Below, in pieces: positions 1-12,914 of a stretch of 64,000 nucleotides of DNA. Both the position numbers and the translations under genes were made by a program. Position 1 is the stretch's first letter. Every line of letters starts with the position of its first letter. The stretch covers positions 10,540,001 to 10,604,000 of the forward strand of contig NC_135261.1 in the NCBI RefSeq assembly GCF_964204865.1, read 5' to 3'. This stretch comes from Styela clava (taxonomy: Eukaryota; Chordata; Ascidiacea; Stolidobranchia; Styelidae). A model generated the notes under the pieces. The model ran no database searches. It saw only the letters and a program-made list of their open reading frames with translations, and was not told where the DNA came from.

Positions 1-189
1 TTACTAGTCATTGTACAGATGTGAACAACACGAAAAAAAATTGACAATGACTGATATACAAGCAATTTTTAATTTGAGTATCTGACAGGTTTTTAATTTG
101 CATTAAGCTTCTGTCAATCTGTAGATCTTTTCGTTATAAGGGAACACTGTCATAATTGCTACGGAATTTTAATCTTTATTGTATTTCAG

Positions 190-3100
190 AGCTGAGCAGC
201 AGCATTAAGAATTTGTCTGGATCTTCACAAAGTTTAAGCAAACAACACAAGAAATTACTAGGAGGTTCTACCCAGAGTTTGAATGTTAAATGTGAGTTCA
301 TGGTAACTTGTTCATCCACATATTGAGCGTGGAAAAGCATTACTGTGCTTTTCAAATTGGGAACACTTGTGATGGGGAACATTGTTTTTTAGCGATGGGG
401 AAAAAGTTGAAAAAATTAGGCAGCAGCAAAAAACATGGTGGATTAGCAGTGAGCCGTGAATCACTTGCAGCTTCTGATTTTGAATTGTCGGACAGAGAAA
501 AATTCAGTTCTGTGAGTATTTTATTTTAGTGGTTACAGAATTTTTTGCATCACTATTTAATTATATTTGTGCTGTCATTTTTTGCATTTTCAGACGTTCC
601 GCGAAGTGTTGAATGAGTTGGAACCGACTTGCCAGGATGAAGAAGATTTCTTGACAAGATTTTTTCATCTTAATATTGAGACTGCTGATACATTAATGCC
701 TGTAAGTATTTATTCAAATCATACTTTTGCCATTCAGTTATTCTAGCCATCTACATTGTTTAAGACTAATGTCACACATATAGTATATGTGGATTTAATG
801 TGGATTGTAGCTGCCTAAAATAACTGACTATATATTTTTAAGGCTATTTGTAAATGCTTCTAAAATCAAAAATTAACTACATTGAATATGAACAATTTGG
901 AATGTATTCTAATATCTGATTCACCAAAAATATCCCATGAACTTAAACTATCAGCATTTCTTTTCCATGTTTGCCATTTTAGTAAAATATGAATTACCTC
1001 AAATCTCACAGAAAAATTTGTCGCTTCTTCTAAAATTTACCAATTTCAATTTTTTTCGAGCATGCAATTTCATATCAAAGCTCACTTTTCTTTCAGGGTG
1101 GATCTGATGATGAAGAGGATGATACTGAACAAGGTGCTGCGAGAAGAAAACAATATCAGGAGTAAGTATAATACTAGAAATTGCTGCCTATTACAAACTT
1201 CATGATTCAAACTCTATTACCTGTTTTGTAAAGGATTTGCTGATGGAAAATACTCGTAACAGATATTTAGAGTATATGAAACTAAAGTAAATTTGTAAAA
1301 TTTGGCATAAGTTATGAATTTCATCAGTTTCGAGTTAGAAAGACTATCAACCTATCCTCTCTAGCAAAAATGAAGATGATTGTTCTTTGAGATTTGAGAG
1401 TCTTGCAGACTAACACAAATGTATTTCTGCAATGTTCCACGTTGTTCTTAATAAAGTGCTCACCGTTTCATTTTTCGTCGTTGAATAACAAATTCACCAA
1501 TGTGATAACCATTATTTATGTGCACATGCCATCGCTTTTTTGTCAAGTCAGATTATGATTTTGGGTTTTGATGTTGCCTAGTCATTTTTTTGAACACATA
1601 TTTTGTTTCAACCAAATTATGTATAACTTAGATTTAATAATTTGATGTTTTCGTTTCAGAACTTCGTTAATGTAAGTTTTCTCATGTATGCATGTTTATG
1701 CCAGGGCCGATCACACTAAAACCAAGCTGACTGCTTATTTTTAACAATAATGATTTTTATTAACATTAAATGATGTGCAACCTGTTTCTGGATGATTAAT
1801 AATTCCTGTTGCCAGAAATTGGAACTTTATAATTATTGAAAAAACTAATATTCATTTTTCTAGGGTGCAGGTTGTGAAAGACATCAGGTATGATTAATTG
1901 TAGTATTCATGGTTATTTTCTCACTGGATTTTCATTTGTAAATGGTGTTAGTAACTGTGCTGTTATGTCACAATAGAATATATATAAATGCTCACTGTGT
2001 GGTGTTTTGTGGTGGCTACATGTTAGTAATTTGTATGTGTATCTTCACCTACACTCTATTGATAATTACTGCCATAGATGCTAGCTAAGTTTTTTTTTGT
2101 GATAAAAATTTCCGGTACAACAGCAGTATGTAAACCAAGATGGCATACACCGGAATGTAGTATGTGTACCGGTCAGGCTATAATTTCAGGTACAAATACT
2201 ACGGGAGTCACTTGGCTAGTCCCCGAACTCGTAATAGAACTGAAATATAGTAAATTGGAATAAAATTATGGCCTAACCCTAACCTGGTACACGTACTATG
2301 TTCCAGTGTCCACTATCTTGGTTCACATTTTTTTGGCGTTTCAAAAGAAATGGCAACAGTATGTGTTTCATAGGATCAAAAAAAATTACTGTAGATAGCA
2401 ACCAACCCACTGGAAACAGGCTTGCTTTCTAGTCTCAATTAATCTTCAACGACTTATATTGTATTTTAACAAGTCGTATCCGGTAACCGCTGTTAAAGCT
2501 CCATATTTTATGTTAAATTGAACGATGCTCTTTGATAATCGATGAAAGTAGATACACAATGTTTTAATTGTGCCACATTATAGTCTGCAATTTTTTCACC
2601 AAAAGAACTTGATAATTACTTCACTTAGTGCCAGGCATAAACCAGGGTTCAAATTGGCAAAGTTTAGTCTTGGTTTATGCCTAAAAGAAAGTAATTTATT
2701 TTATTGTTTGATATGGATAAGATAATATTAGAATGTAATATACCATTAGACCGACAGACAAAATATGGTGAGTACGGTTTTGCGTAATTAGGTTTCTTCT
2801 ACTATTATTTAGTAGTGTTTCTAATAAGTTTCAATTCTGCATTTGAAATATATTTGATTTGTTCTGTGATTTGTGACTCTGGATAATGAAATATACTATT
2901 GCAATTCTATATCAAAGCATGGCTCCTTTTTGATTTTATCTGTTTACTTCATTTCTTGCATGATTTTATGTTGTTTTGGTTTCTGACTTCTGTAATTCAC
3001 ATGCTTGCTTGTCAATGAAGACTTTGTTTTCTTGTATACCCTATCTTCTGAAACTTCGGTGCTACAGAAGTGTGTGTACCAATATGGACGTAACTAATTT

Positions 3101-6100
3101 ATTCGCCTACTTTACATTAAGTTGTGTTAAGGGACTGAAACCTATGGGCAGGGGGTATATTGACTTGGCTAACACAGGCAGTCCCCGAACTTGTAATAGA
3201 CTAAAATAATGACAATTGGAATAAAATTATTGCCTAACTCTAACCTGGTACACATACTACGGAAGTACAGAAACTTCTATGCCATCTGGATGAAGTATTC
3301 TCTGAGTTTTCTTGGGGCATTAAGTTGAAAAAGATTAATTTTAATTCAAATTAGGGTTCAGTTTTTTATAGGAGATTTGAACTTGAGTTATCTGACATTT
3401 GTTAACGGGCCATGTAAGATAATTCATTTGTTGTTGAATATTCTTGTGTTTTGCTTTACATAAATGTATTGACAACAGTGTTCACTATTAGCGCACTTTT
3501 TTGCGAAAATTGCGAAGCACTTTCGCAACTTTTTTTAGGGACTGCGAAATAGCACTTTTTTCCGATTTTGAAGAGAAATAGCACTTTTTTCCGATTTTGA
3601 ATGGAATAAAAATTCAAAGTTAACAAATATTTTCGAGTATTGAGTTGACAAATAAGTAACATACTGGTACTTTTGTAACTCAATTCAGCATATCATAACG
3701 ATATTTACCGGAATTCTAACCTATGAGATGCAGACATAGGAGATAAAGCTTTTGCATTAACGGCAAAATTCTTGTTTATAATATGACTATTATACAAGCA
3801 CAGGGATTCCGCTTTTCCCGCAAAAAAACGCTCCCGGGGCGTTTCTTTGAACGAGAGTGGTCATGTGACTATCAATGATATCGATGAATTCAAAATGACT
3901 ATAAAAAGTGTTAGTAAGGTGTTATAGTCGCTTTGGATGAATTGTGACCAAACTGCACGATTTTCAAATCAGACGAAACTTTTAGCAGCATGTCACAGAT
4001 TTGCAAAATCAACAAATTCACATTAAGTACCATTTTATTGTAATCACAATTCACAATGTTGAAAGGAGGTGGCATTTCCCGTAATTTTGCGATATTTACA
4101 CAACTATTTCTCATTGATATGCGAAGAGGGGTGGGCATAATTCAATATATTTTTAAATCGAATATTTTTAAGGAGTACCGAATAAACGTGGTGGAAACAT
4201 TAAAAAATCGGCAACAAAGCCTTTTTACTGGTTAATTCCGTTGTAATCGCTAATTGTTCTCGTCACCGATCGTTTTGGCGGCGATATCCAGGTTTTGGGT
4301 AATCTATATTCCCGCCCTCTCTTTTTTACAAATATGAATTCTTGTGGGTCGGCGGACATCGAAGTTTTATATTTCGGGTTTACCCGTTCATTCACATTGG
4401 CAACAGCTGTTGAAGACATTGAGGACTCAAATTAACATTTGCGCTGGCATTAATATTACCTATCAAGATTTGTAAATTTACCGTCCCAATTTTATGCGAA
4501 TGGTAATATTATTGTCCATACCGTGATGCAGATATTTATTAAGAGTAAGACGATAATTAACTTTCTCATGTATTTCTATGGTGATAAACTTCGCAAATCT
4601 GAAATTGTGCCAATCCTGAATGTTGATTTGAAATAGTGATTGAATAATTCGGCTATAAAGGCATTTCTGCGTGGTCATAAGACGAGATGACGTTAATGAA
4701 CAGCACTTCTTTTACAGGATATTTTACGTATGCGACTTAATGCTAAAAAGATTGGGCTCGAGTGCTTTTTTTTCGAGTGCTGGAGTGCCTAATAGAGGTC
4801 AGGCGCTAATTGTAACTAATTCCCTCAAGTTTCAACGTGTTTTCAACAAAACAATACCCCGGCGATAATTATAGCTAAAATGTTACCGAGCAATTCACAA
4901 TTTCATTTATGGAATTTGCAAATTCACCAGTTTCTTGACGATTTTGATATTGTCACGCCCTAATTATTGGTGCAAAAAATACTCCTCTTCTTCTGTGGCG
5001 GTTTGACGGGTTCTTTGTTCCATTCTTCAGAAAGTTCTGACACGGGGGATATAGAATACTGAATCCGGAGGGTTGAATCCCTGTCCACTTACTGGTGAAT
5101 TTCCGTTTTGAAATGCGTGAAACATTCTCTATTTTAAATTAAATGACGTTTCGCGGGCTAGAGTTCTCCCCGAAAATGATGTGTTCCAGACGTTAGTTAG
5201 ACGATAGATAAAACATTTAATTAATAATTTTCGTGAGGCCCCGTTTTCGAAAATACAAAGTTATATCGCAAAAAAATGCGTTATGATACATTTGGAATGA
5301 AACATTATTTACGGTGAATTCAGATCACATTTTACTCTCCATGACACCCGGTATCCGAAAATACGGTTGTATCTCGAAAAATGTGTTTTGTTACATTTAA
5401 AATAAAACATTTAAAATAAAACATTTTTGCGATTAATTTAGATCATATTTTACTTTTCAGGACACCCGTTTTCGAAAATACAAGGTTATATCGCAAAATG
5501 TGTTTTGTTACATTTAAAATAAAACATTTTTGCAATTAGTTTAGATCAAATTTTACCTTTCACGGCAACCCGTCTCCGAAAATACAAAGTTATATCACAA
5601 AAAATGCGTTTTGTTACATTTATTTTGCATTCCCAATAAAATACATATTTTCCCTAATTAAGGTCGTCGATGAATCTGTTCCTGTCCTTCAAGCTCGACA
5701 CACGTTTGGACGAGTGTGGGGCGGTTTTTTGGTCGACGATAAATTAAAAAGTTGCCACACGTTATTTGTATAACGATAATAACTGAAAATTAAGATTTCA
5801 TAATAGAAGTTAATTTGTCTCAAGATGGTATTTTACGATTCCTGCCCACAGAAAATAAACACGCTGACAGGCTTGGTTATAATTGATATTCGTTTAATTT
5901 ATTTTACACTATTAATAAACGCGCCACACCAATTGCGACCATATAAATTGCAGTCGCATCGGTTGGACTGTATGTTTTTGGCGCTCTCACATTAATAATA
6001 ATTTTCAACAAAACAATACCCCGATGATCATTAAAGCTGAATTCGTTACCGAATAATTCGCAATTTTATTTACGGAATTTGCAATTTCAAGATCTCACTT

Positions 6101-9100
6101 GACGATTTTGATTATGTCATGCCCTAATTATTACTGCTTAAATGCTTCAAAATACAACAAATGTAATCATTTTCGACGATAACAGGCGCAACAATTCGTA
6201 AACGAGCCGGTATAACGAAATTCGCGATTGATTTTACCTCTCTCTTGTCTACAATTTTAACATCCCGCCGGCCATGTATGGTCGAATAAAATGTTCACAT
6301 ATTCGAAACATGACTTGGCCAAGGATGGAAGGGATCACAAAAGAGCTAATAGAAAGTACATACGCGAGGGTATGATATTAATATCGAGAATATTTGTGAG
6401 CATATCACAGGACGGAAATATTTTGCACCCGGCTGTTTATTGGCAGAACAACGATACGCTAAAGTTAATTGATCGAATACAGGGAAGTATTTATTTATCA
6501 TCTCGCTTGCGAACATCGAGGTTTTGGCGGAATTGTACGATCATGTTGTCTTTCTTAAATAATAACTTTTTCAATAAATGTTCATTTTACTTTTGCGTCT
6601 TTATTATATGACTGGTTTTCATTTATTTTAAATTCGAAATTGTCCGAAATACTCCAACAAGTGTATAGGTACAATAATAATAGTACTTACCAAAGTACCT
6701 ACCAGGGAAGTTTAATACACACGATGTGTAAAGGGCGTCGTAACTCCCGTTTATTAATTATAAATTTTTTTACATTCTGCTTAAAAAACAAGCAGTCATC
6801 TCACGTAACTCTCGCGATCAAATCTTTTTTGTTTTGTATGGCATCGTCTTGGCGACGAATTTATTGCCGACTGAATTTTAATTGTGTTTTAGGTTAGTTA
6901 TTTTCTGTTTGTTGGTTTCTAAACTTTACAAACTTGGGTAGCAATTACTATTAATGTGAGATTTGTGCATATGAACGATTGAATATCGCGACTGGATGTC
7001 CGATATCTGAGAATGCGTAATTCTCTTTCAACATTAATTTTCAGAATATCAGCGTTCATGTGGTTGAATAAAAATTATTTATCAAATGGATTGGTATTTC
7101 GAGACACTCTCAAAATTATTTGGGATCCATTATCCTATCATTCGTTTATTTTTTATATTCATGTTTTTCTCAAGAATCACCCTCGTTATATGTAGTGTAC
7201 CTTCGCAAAAGAAAACTCTTTGATGTCATCGTTCCTATTAGTGTAATTGAAATATATGGAAACCTCGCAAGTGGCGTTGTGATGCGAATATTTGATACTA
7301 GGTCAGCAACATTACAAAGAGTGCTATTTATGAATGCTGAAAGTACATGACATTACTAAACATTTTGCCAATATATGATGTTTTCTGCCCGATTTAAACT
7401 AACTCGCACGCAAACCAAGGCACGTGGACATTTAAAAATTACTTGTCTTTGGGTAAGCTCTGAAATAGTATAATATAAATGTAAATGAGAAATTAGGTCA
7501 CGCTAGCTCACGAAACGGGAGGATTTTCAAAGTGATCTTGTGTAATATTTCGGAGAAAAAGTTCGAAAAGAAAGTAGGTCAACCTATCTCCTAAAACAGG
7601 GGAGTATCCTGCGTAATATTACGGAGGGAACGTAGGTTAACCTATCTTTTAAAACAGCGGGTGGCGACTTTCAAAGTGGTTCAAAATCACAAATCAATAA
7701 TTATCAGATTAGGTTTAGGGATGAATCGAAAAGTTGAATTTCCAGCGCACCTAACCCTAATTAGTTGATTACTATTTATATTTGGGGGATGGGGGATTAT
7801 TTTGCACCGGATTTGTACAAACGATCCACCCTGTAACTAATATGGTTTCCAGTCGGCCTGGTGTCTGTTAGATGGAAGGAGTAACAAATGTGAAAGTCTT
7901 TGCTGTTTACGCGAATAAGCAACTGACACCGTGATACATTGCATGAAAGTTTTGTCCGCGGCAGGTGTGAGCAGATGTCATTTTGTTGCCGATGAATTCG
8001 CTTGTTTTAATTAAACATGAATTCGCTTAAAGGGAACTCGTTAACGAAAAGGCTTCTCTTTAATTCATAATATTAACCGGAGGAGCGCTTTTTCGAGTAT
8101 CTATGCCGTTTTAAATGGGTTATATGAAAGGCTAGGGCACCTAACTTGTTAAAATCGGCAAAAGCACTTTCGCACTTTTTTTTTGGACTGCGAAGCACTT
8201 TCGCACTCATAATTTGCTTAGAGTTAACACTGATTGACAAGCAAAACTTTAATAATCAACAGCGAATCAAACTTGATGATAGTGGGAAGATCAGTTTTAT
8301 AGGTATATCTTTAATGATTTTTAATTTATGGCCCAGTCGTATTTTATGCTTGATTTATGCATGATTTTGCAATTTTTATTTAATATCGAAGGTTTCGTTC
8401 AGGCATGTAAAACACTGTAGGCCTATTACATATTTAAAAGAATTGTTACCGTATGTTAAATGTAGAATGTTTTCCAAAAAATAACTATTATACACAATAA
8501 CACAAACGACTTGCATTACTGAGAGTAACAATTATCTACTTTGAGAACTGTTATTTTGTAAATTTTAATGCTGTAAAAAAATGAACAAAAAATTAGTTAA
8601 TAGAAGGTAATTGATTGCTGGATATGTCCAAGAGCTGCGTGATCAAGAATTTAATAATCGAAATGACTTGTTTTATGGTAAAAAAAAAATTTAAGTTGAA
8701 ATCCATTACTAATATAAAAAACTGTTAAAATATAATAACATAAAAATACTTTCTGTCAAATTGATAGAAACTTGTCAAATTATGATTTTTTGCAGCACAT
8801 TTTTCAATCTAGCTCAGCTCATATTAATATCACATACAAATATATTATTTTGTCATTAACTTTCAAAATACCAAAATTATTACTAAACATGCTCCATATA
8901 ACAACATTTTTATCAAACATCAAGTATCTCTGTCATTTTCGTGAATAAAATTTTTTTATTTAAATAATATTGAATATTTCAGGAGAATGATGACAGAAAT
9001 ATTTACTGTTGTTGAACCACAATTACTTGGATTAGTTGCTTTTGGTGAAAAATTAGATCCACTCAACTCTCTCAATATGTTGGTTGTTATTGGAGACAGA

Positions 9101-12100
9101 GTTGCGAAAGCTAGGCAGGTTAGTAATGGTGTTACTGACAATTTCAATTTAAGATTTTTAATCACAATAAAGACTTTAAATCCTCGTCCGTCAATTGCTC
9201 TGCCTATGACCATCATCACACTCGGGTTGTATGAAATTGTGTAGGCCAGTGTTCTTTTGACCTTTTTCATCTCGACCCACTCGGCACGGCCGAATTTTTT
9301 CGGTCATAAACTCATGCATCATGTTACTCAAGTATCTTTGTCCCACTAGTAACATATGGTTCTAGCTAGTTCTAGCACTTCTGTTTTCTGATTCTCATTT
9401 TGTATTATTTCAGGACAACGATGGATCCTTCCTTGCCAAGATGCTTGGAAACTCATTGATAGAAGTGAAGAGGAATTTTGATAATTTCATGGTGAGTAGT
9501 CATAATACCTTACACATGATTCTCAATTTTTTACCTGCAGGTCAATAAAAGGTAAAAATAAATTTAGGGTTAAATTTTGGTCCCTCTGGACAGATATATT
9601 TTGCTGGGGCCAACTGGCAACCCGAATGATAGCATCGAAACATACCCTAATCGTATTTTAATATAAATAGTCTAGGACAGGGTTTCCCAAACTGTGGTTC
9701 GTGGACTGCCAGGTGTTCATGATGACTGCACAGGGGGTCCGAAACGTCATGAAAAGAGTCTGATCGATAATTAAAGATTGATTTCAGTCAAAAATCCATT
9801 TCATTTTTGGTTGAGCATTGTGGACAAATATCCATTGTTGTCAGGAAAGGGCAATTAAAATGTCAAAATACAGGTCAAGACTTGCCATAGAGTGGGACCT
9901 ACGAATTTGCTTGTCGCAAATTTCTCCTCACATCACACTGTTGGTGTTTATGTTGTTGTGTTGTAAATAAAAAAACGGACCTGAAGTATGCGCACCAAGA
10001 TGGCGCACAACCTGAACTCTGGTTGTGTACCAGGTTAGGATCCAGGTTGTGTGACATCTAGGTGCGCATACTTCAGGAGTACCTAAAAACATTATCCCTC
10101 CTCGTTGGTTAGGCACAGACATTGATAGGACTCAAGATGGGGGTTCGTCAAAACTAAAATTGACAAATAGGGTTCCGCAACCCAAAAAGTTTAGGAGCAT
10201 TTATTTTTATTTTCCTGAATCTTGTTGCAAAATATATATAGATATAGTTCATTATATTTCATTTATTATTATATGCAAATTCTTTCGTATTTAGAATCAT
10301 AAAATCACAGTGGTGCAAGAAGCTCATTTGAGCAAAAACAAAAAATGCGGGATTTTGCCTTTTGTCACTGATTTTGAAGATTTTGCTGAACTTGCAGAAA
10401 GTATTTTTAAAGATTCTCACAGGCGAAATGATCTCGATAAAGCTTATAAAGGATTGATCAAAGCTGTGTTTGATGCTAGTAAGTGAATATTATTTCACTC
10501 ACAAAAAATATTTGAATACAAGGTTTAAAGAGATTTCACTAGATCCTACTACCTAGCTAACCTCTACTTTATAAAGTTGAACTATTTCCTGTTGAGAATT
10601 TGATAAAAATAAGTTTCCATTTTTCACTTTGAACAGGGCTCTTTTACAAGCAGCCCCTAAAACATACTTTACAGAGTTGAACTATTTTCGGCGCTCCAGA
10701 AGCATATGAGGGTAACTGATTTTGTGTGCCTACTTTACATCAAGTTGTGTAAAGGGACTGAAACCTATGGGCAGGGGGTATATTCACTTGGCTAACATAG
10801 ACAGTCCCCGAACTCGTAATAGAACTATAATATAGAAAATCGGAATAAAATTATGATCTAACCCTAACCTGGTACATTCTGCATTACCATTTTAAGTGCA
10901 ACGAGTTTCAACTTTCTTAGTAATTCTTCTAAATTATATTTAGTTGAAAGATTGGCGATGGAAAGCTACAAAACACCACGAGAAGTTGTTCTGTTTGAGA
11001 ATTACCACAATCTTCACGATTTCCTCGCTCGTCTCAAGATTGTTGGACTTGAACAGGAACGGAAAGAAGCGAAAACAAAATACAACGATAACTTGCAAAA
11101 TTATGTCAGTTCTTTGATGGGACGACCACTGGAAAAATTGAGTGTATGTATATTTTTGTCAGCTTGTTCACTAACGCTAAATCCGATAGTTAGGTGACGA
11201 ATCGTTCCGTCAATTAAGCAATTATTCAAAATTATTTGAAAACCATGTGACTTGCAGTGAAACTTCGTTTCTCTGTGAAACACAAATGAGAAGGCTTTGC
11301 ATTGATTTGGAAAGTAATGAAATTATCTCCAGAGCCACGTTTAGAGTAAACAGCATATACCCGCAGTCTCTTCTTCACGTTTCCCATTCAATTTATTTCT
11401 AAATATTACTTTCTCATTTATCATTGAATAGCGTTACCGTAGAAATTTTTATACGAGTTTGCTCGAAGTAAAGTCGAGAGCGCTCGACTAAGTGTTAAGA
11501 AAACTGATAAAAGAGTAACGATACATAAGAACTATTATACACAACATCTCAGTGACAGGGATTCCAGTAGATGTGACCAAATTTTCTGTCAGGTTATAGT
11601 CTTTTAAATACATTCTTTTTTATTATTGTAATATTAAATACATGCTTTTTTCAATACATGTTTTCCTGGTCCGAAACTGTTCATTCTTTTTCGTTTGTTG
11701 TTCAATCTTTAACGGACCATTATTAGCGAGTAATATACACCAGTCGCGTTGGTTTTTGCACAGTGTAAATAGTTAATAATGTGTGCATCAATATGCATTA
11801 CAATTATTTGTCCCGGGAATGTATCCTCTTAGTTGGGAAACCAGGGTTTAAATAAATTGGCAGAAATCTGTATTTTCACCAGTGGTGCATTACTTTGGTT
11901 TCATAGCTTTTGAATACGATTTACCATTATTTCCAGAACTTCTTTGAAGGAGTGGAACAAGTGATGGAGGGTGGGGTACGAGCTGAAGAAGTTAGCTTTC
12001 AGCTGAAATTCAGTAAACAGGAATTACGGAAATGCATCAAGGAATATACAGGGAAAGATGTCAAAAAGGGACTGGAAGCTTTATACCATAAAATAACAAA

Positions 12101-12914
12101 ACATACTTCGGATAATGAAAACAGGCTTCAGCGGGTAAGTGTAAGGTTAGGGAATGACTAGGACTATGTGATATTTTAAAATGATGGTCAAGAATGATCA
12201 AAACAGAATTCTTAATGATTCAGAGATATCAAAAACCGAATAGTCTATAGTTCTGAAATATTATTGGAGACTATAAAATGATCAAAACAAAGTAGTCTGC
12301 AATTCCGAGTGCTTTTTGTAATAATATTCTTGATTCGGAGAAAACCAAATAGTCTATAATTCTGAAATAATAATTCAAATATTTCTTCATTGTGTCCTAT
12401 TTAAGCAGAGAAATTTGCATGAATCATCAAAAATTCAGAAAAATTGAATTTCACAGTAAACTAAAATAAATATAGGCCTGCGCGTTGCTGTATTGTATTT
12501 GTTACTGTATTTTGCTTGTTTTTCCATAAGTCGAAGCGAATACCTAATTTTGAATAAAAACTTGCCACAAATTCTGCTGTTTTTTCCCCATTGCATGACA
12601 CTCTGTGCACTAATATATAAATATTGGTTTGTCCCGCGTTGTTGTGACAACAATAGTCATGCGCCCCTGTGTTCATAGATTTCAGCGTTTCTCTCTTGTT
12701 GCTTTGTAGAAGTGATATCAATACTTTTTGTAATATTTTGATTTTCTCTGTGTAGGTTGTCTGGCAATACATGCAGGATGAGTTTCTCCGGCAATATAAA
12801 CATTTTGAAGATCTAATAAATAAATGTTATCCTGGTAGCGGAATGAAACTAGAATTTACGATTCAAGATGTATTGCAGTACTTCACAGACATTGCTCTAT
12901 CACAAGAAAAATAA
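190..12914 (+). CDS. EXOC1: Exocyst complex component 1 (Sec3), C-terminal exons
   Basis: This is the 3' part of the gene for EXOC1/Sec3, the exocyst subunit that helps tether secretory vesicles to the plasma membrane. Exons I can place, all with GT-AG borders and compatible phase: 190-291, 393-511, 594-701, 1097-1161, 8983-9118, 9414-9491, 10295-10478, 10944-11143, 11937-12134 and 12756-12914 (stop TAA). The protein reads [64 protein letters not shown] and [15 protein letters not shown], which match the conserved C-terminal helical region of metazoan EXOC1 as I know it. The first placed exons encode a Ser/Lys-rich linker and an acidic stretch (GGSDDEEDD). The upstream part, including the expected PH-like domain, lies outside the window. 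The gene is intact as far as visible. Intron 4 (1162-8982) is inflated by repeats and may hold a 24-nt microexon. Confidence 0.93.
1864..1887 (+). other. Possible 24-nt microexon of EXOC1
   Basis: A 24-base stretch follows a pyrimidine-rich acceptor (tttttctag) and precedes a donor-like gtatga. It has length 3n and fits the flanking phase 2. Inclusion would add eight residues (VQVVKDIR) just before RMMTEIF. Exons at 1097-1161 and 8983-9118 also join cleanly without it, so it could be alternative or spurious. Confidence 0.35.
2117..2328. repeat. Short inverted-repeat element in EXOC1 intron 4
   Basis: The left end (accaagatggcatacaccgg) and the reverse complement of the right end (accaagatagtggacactgg) form imperfect terminal inverted repeats. 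The interior holds the phrase cctaaccctaacctggtaca, which recurs near 3240, 10860 and 25290. It looks like a MITE-type element. Confidence 0.5.
2632..2686. repeat. Small hairpin repeat
   Basis: The sequence aggcataaacca is followed about 25 bases later by tggtttatgcct, a near-perfect hairpin. It lies in the EXOC1 intron and is probably a solo palindromic element end. Confidence 0.35.
3070..3275 (+). repeat. Dispersed repeat, cctaaccctaacctggtaca family, copy 2
   Basis: It contains gggactgaaacctatgggca, cagtccccgaac, gtaatagac and ctaacctggtacacatacta. All of these are shared with 10730-10880 and partly with 2200-2300 and 25225-25320. No coding content is visible. Confidence 0.6.
4841..4990 (+). 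repeat. Dispersed repeat, acaataccccg family, copy 1
   Basis: It begins tttcaacaaaacaatacccc and continues through a 'gttaccgagcaattcacaat' phrase to ttgacgattttgatattgtc and gccctaattatt. The same order of phrases occurs at 6002-6230 and, inverted, at about 57345-57600. Confidence 0.6.
5248..5640 (+). repeat. Minisatellite, about four units of 100-117 bp
   Basis: Four successive units begin with a variant of cgaaaatacaaagttatatc (near 5250, 5360, 5475 and 5577). Each continues with 'gttttgttacattt', a 'aaaataaaacattt' tract and a 'gatcaaattttac' phrase. Unit 2 has an extra internal duplication of the aaaataaaacattt tract. Confidence 0.75.
6002..6230 (+). repeat. Dispersed repeat, acaataccccg family, copy 2
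   Basis: A direct-orientation copy of the repeat at 4841-4990. It extends further, through attattactgc and gtaatcattttcgacgat to acaattcgtaaac. These extra phrases are also found in the inverted copy near 57345-57600. Confidence 0.6.
7496..7665 (+). repeat. Degenerate tandem units in EXOC1 intron
   Basis: Three imperfect units of about 55-80 bp share the order 'taggtcaacctatctcctaa', 'aaacrgg' and 'gcgtaatattacggag'. No coding content is visible. Confidence 0.45.
9674..10195. repeat. Degenerate hAT-like MITE with inserted palindrome
   Basis: The left end (cagggtttcccaaactgtgg) and the right end (caacccaaaaagtttaggag) resemble the ends of hAT non-autonomous elements. No clean 8-bp target duplication is visible. 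The palindromic element at 9979-10084 lies inside it. Sits in the EXOC1 intron 9492-10294. Confidence 0.4.
9979..10084. repeat. Palindromic MITE, gaagtatgcgcacc family, copy 1
   Basis: The left arm cctgaagtatgcgcaccaag is matched by a right arm that ends ggtgcgcatacttcagg. Arms are about 38 bp with a short centre. A second member lies at 24311-24418. Confidence 0.7.
10730..10885 (+). repeat. Dispersed repeat, cctaaccctaacctggtaca family, copy 3
   Basis: It shares gggactgaaacctatgggca, cagtccccgaactcgtaata and ctaaccctaacctggtacat with the copies near 2200, 3070 and 25225. It lies in the EXOC1 intron 10479-10943. Confidence 0.6.

Larger units (their letters stand above)
3770..8130. repeat. 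Repeat-rich block inside EXOC1 intron 4
   Basis: This block makes up most of the intron. It holds two direct copies of one repeat (about 4841-4990 and 6002-6230), a minisatellite between them (about 5248-5640) and degenerate ~75 bp units at 7496-7665. Reading frames inside are short and unrecognised. Related 'gcactttcgcactttttt' sequences sit on both sides (about 3510-3560 and 8160-8205), so the block may be one or more nested insertions, but I cannot define its ends. Confidence 0.45.

Noticed and set aside
1660-1671. Another EXOC1 microexon between cag and gtaagt
   Set aside because: Inclusion in the running phase brings in a TAA stop, so it is unlikely to be coding.
6291-6611. 106-codon ORF in the EXOC1 intron
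   Set aside because: It lies in repeat-rich intron DNA, ends in low-complexity Phe/Asn-rich sequence, and has no recognisable domain.
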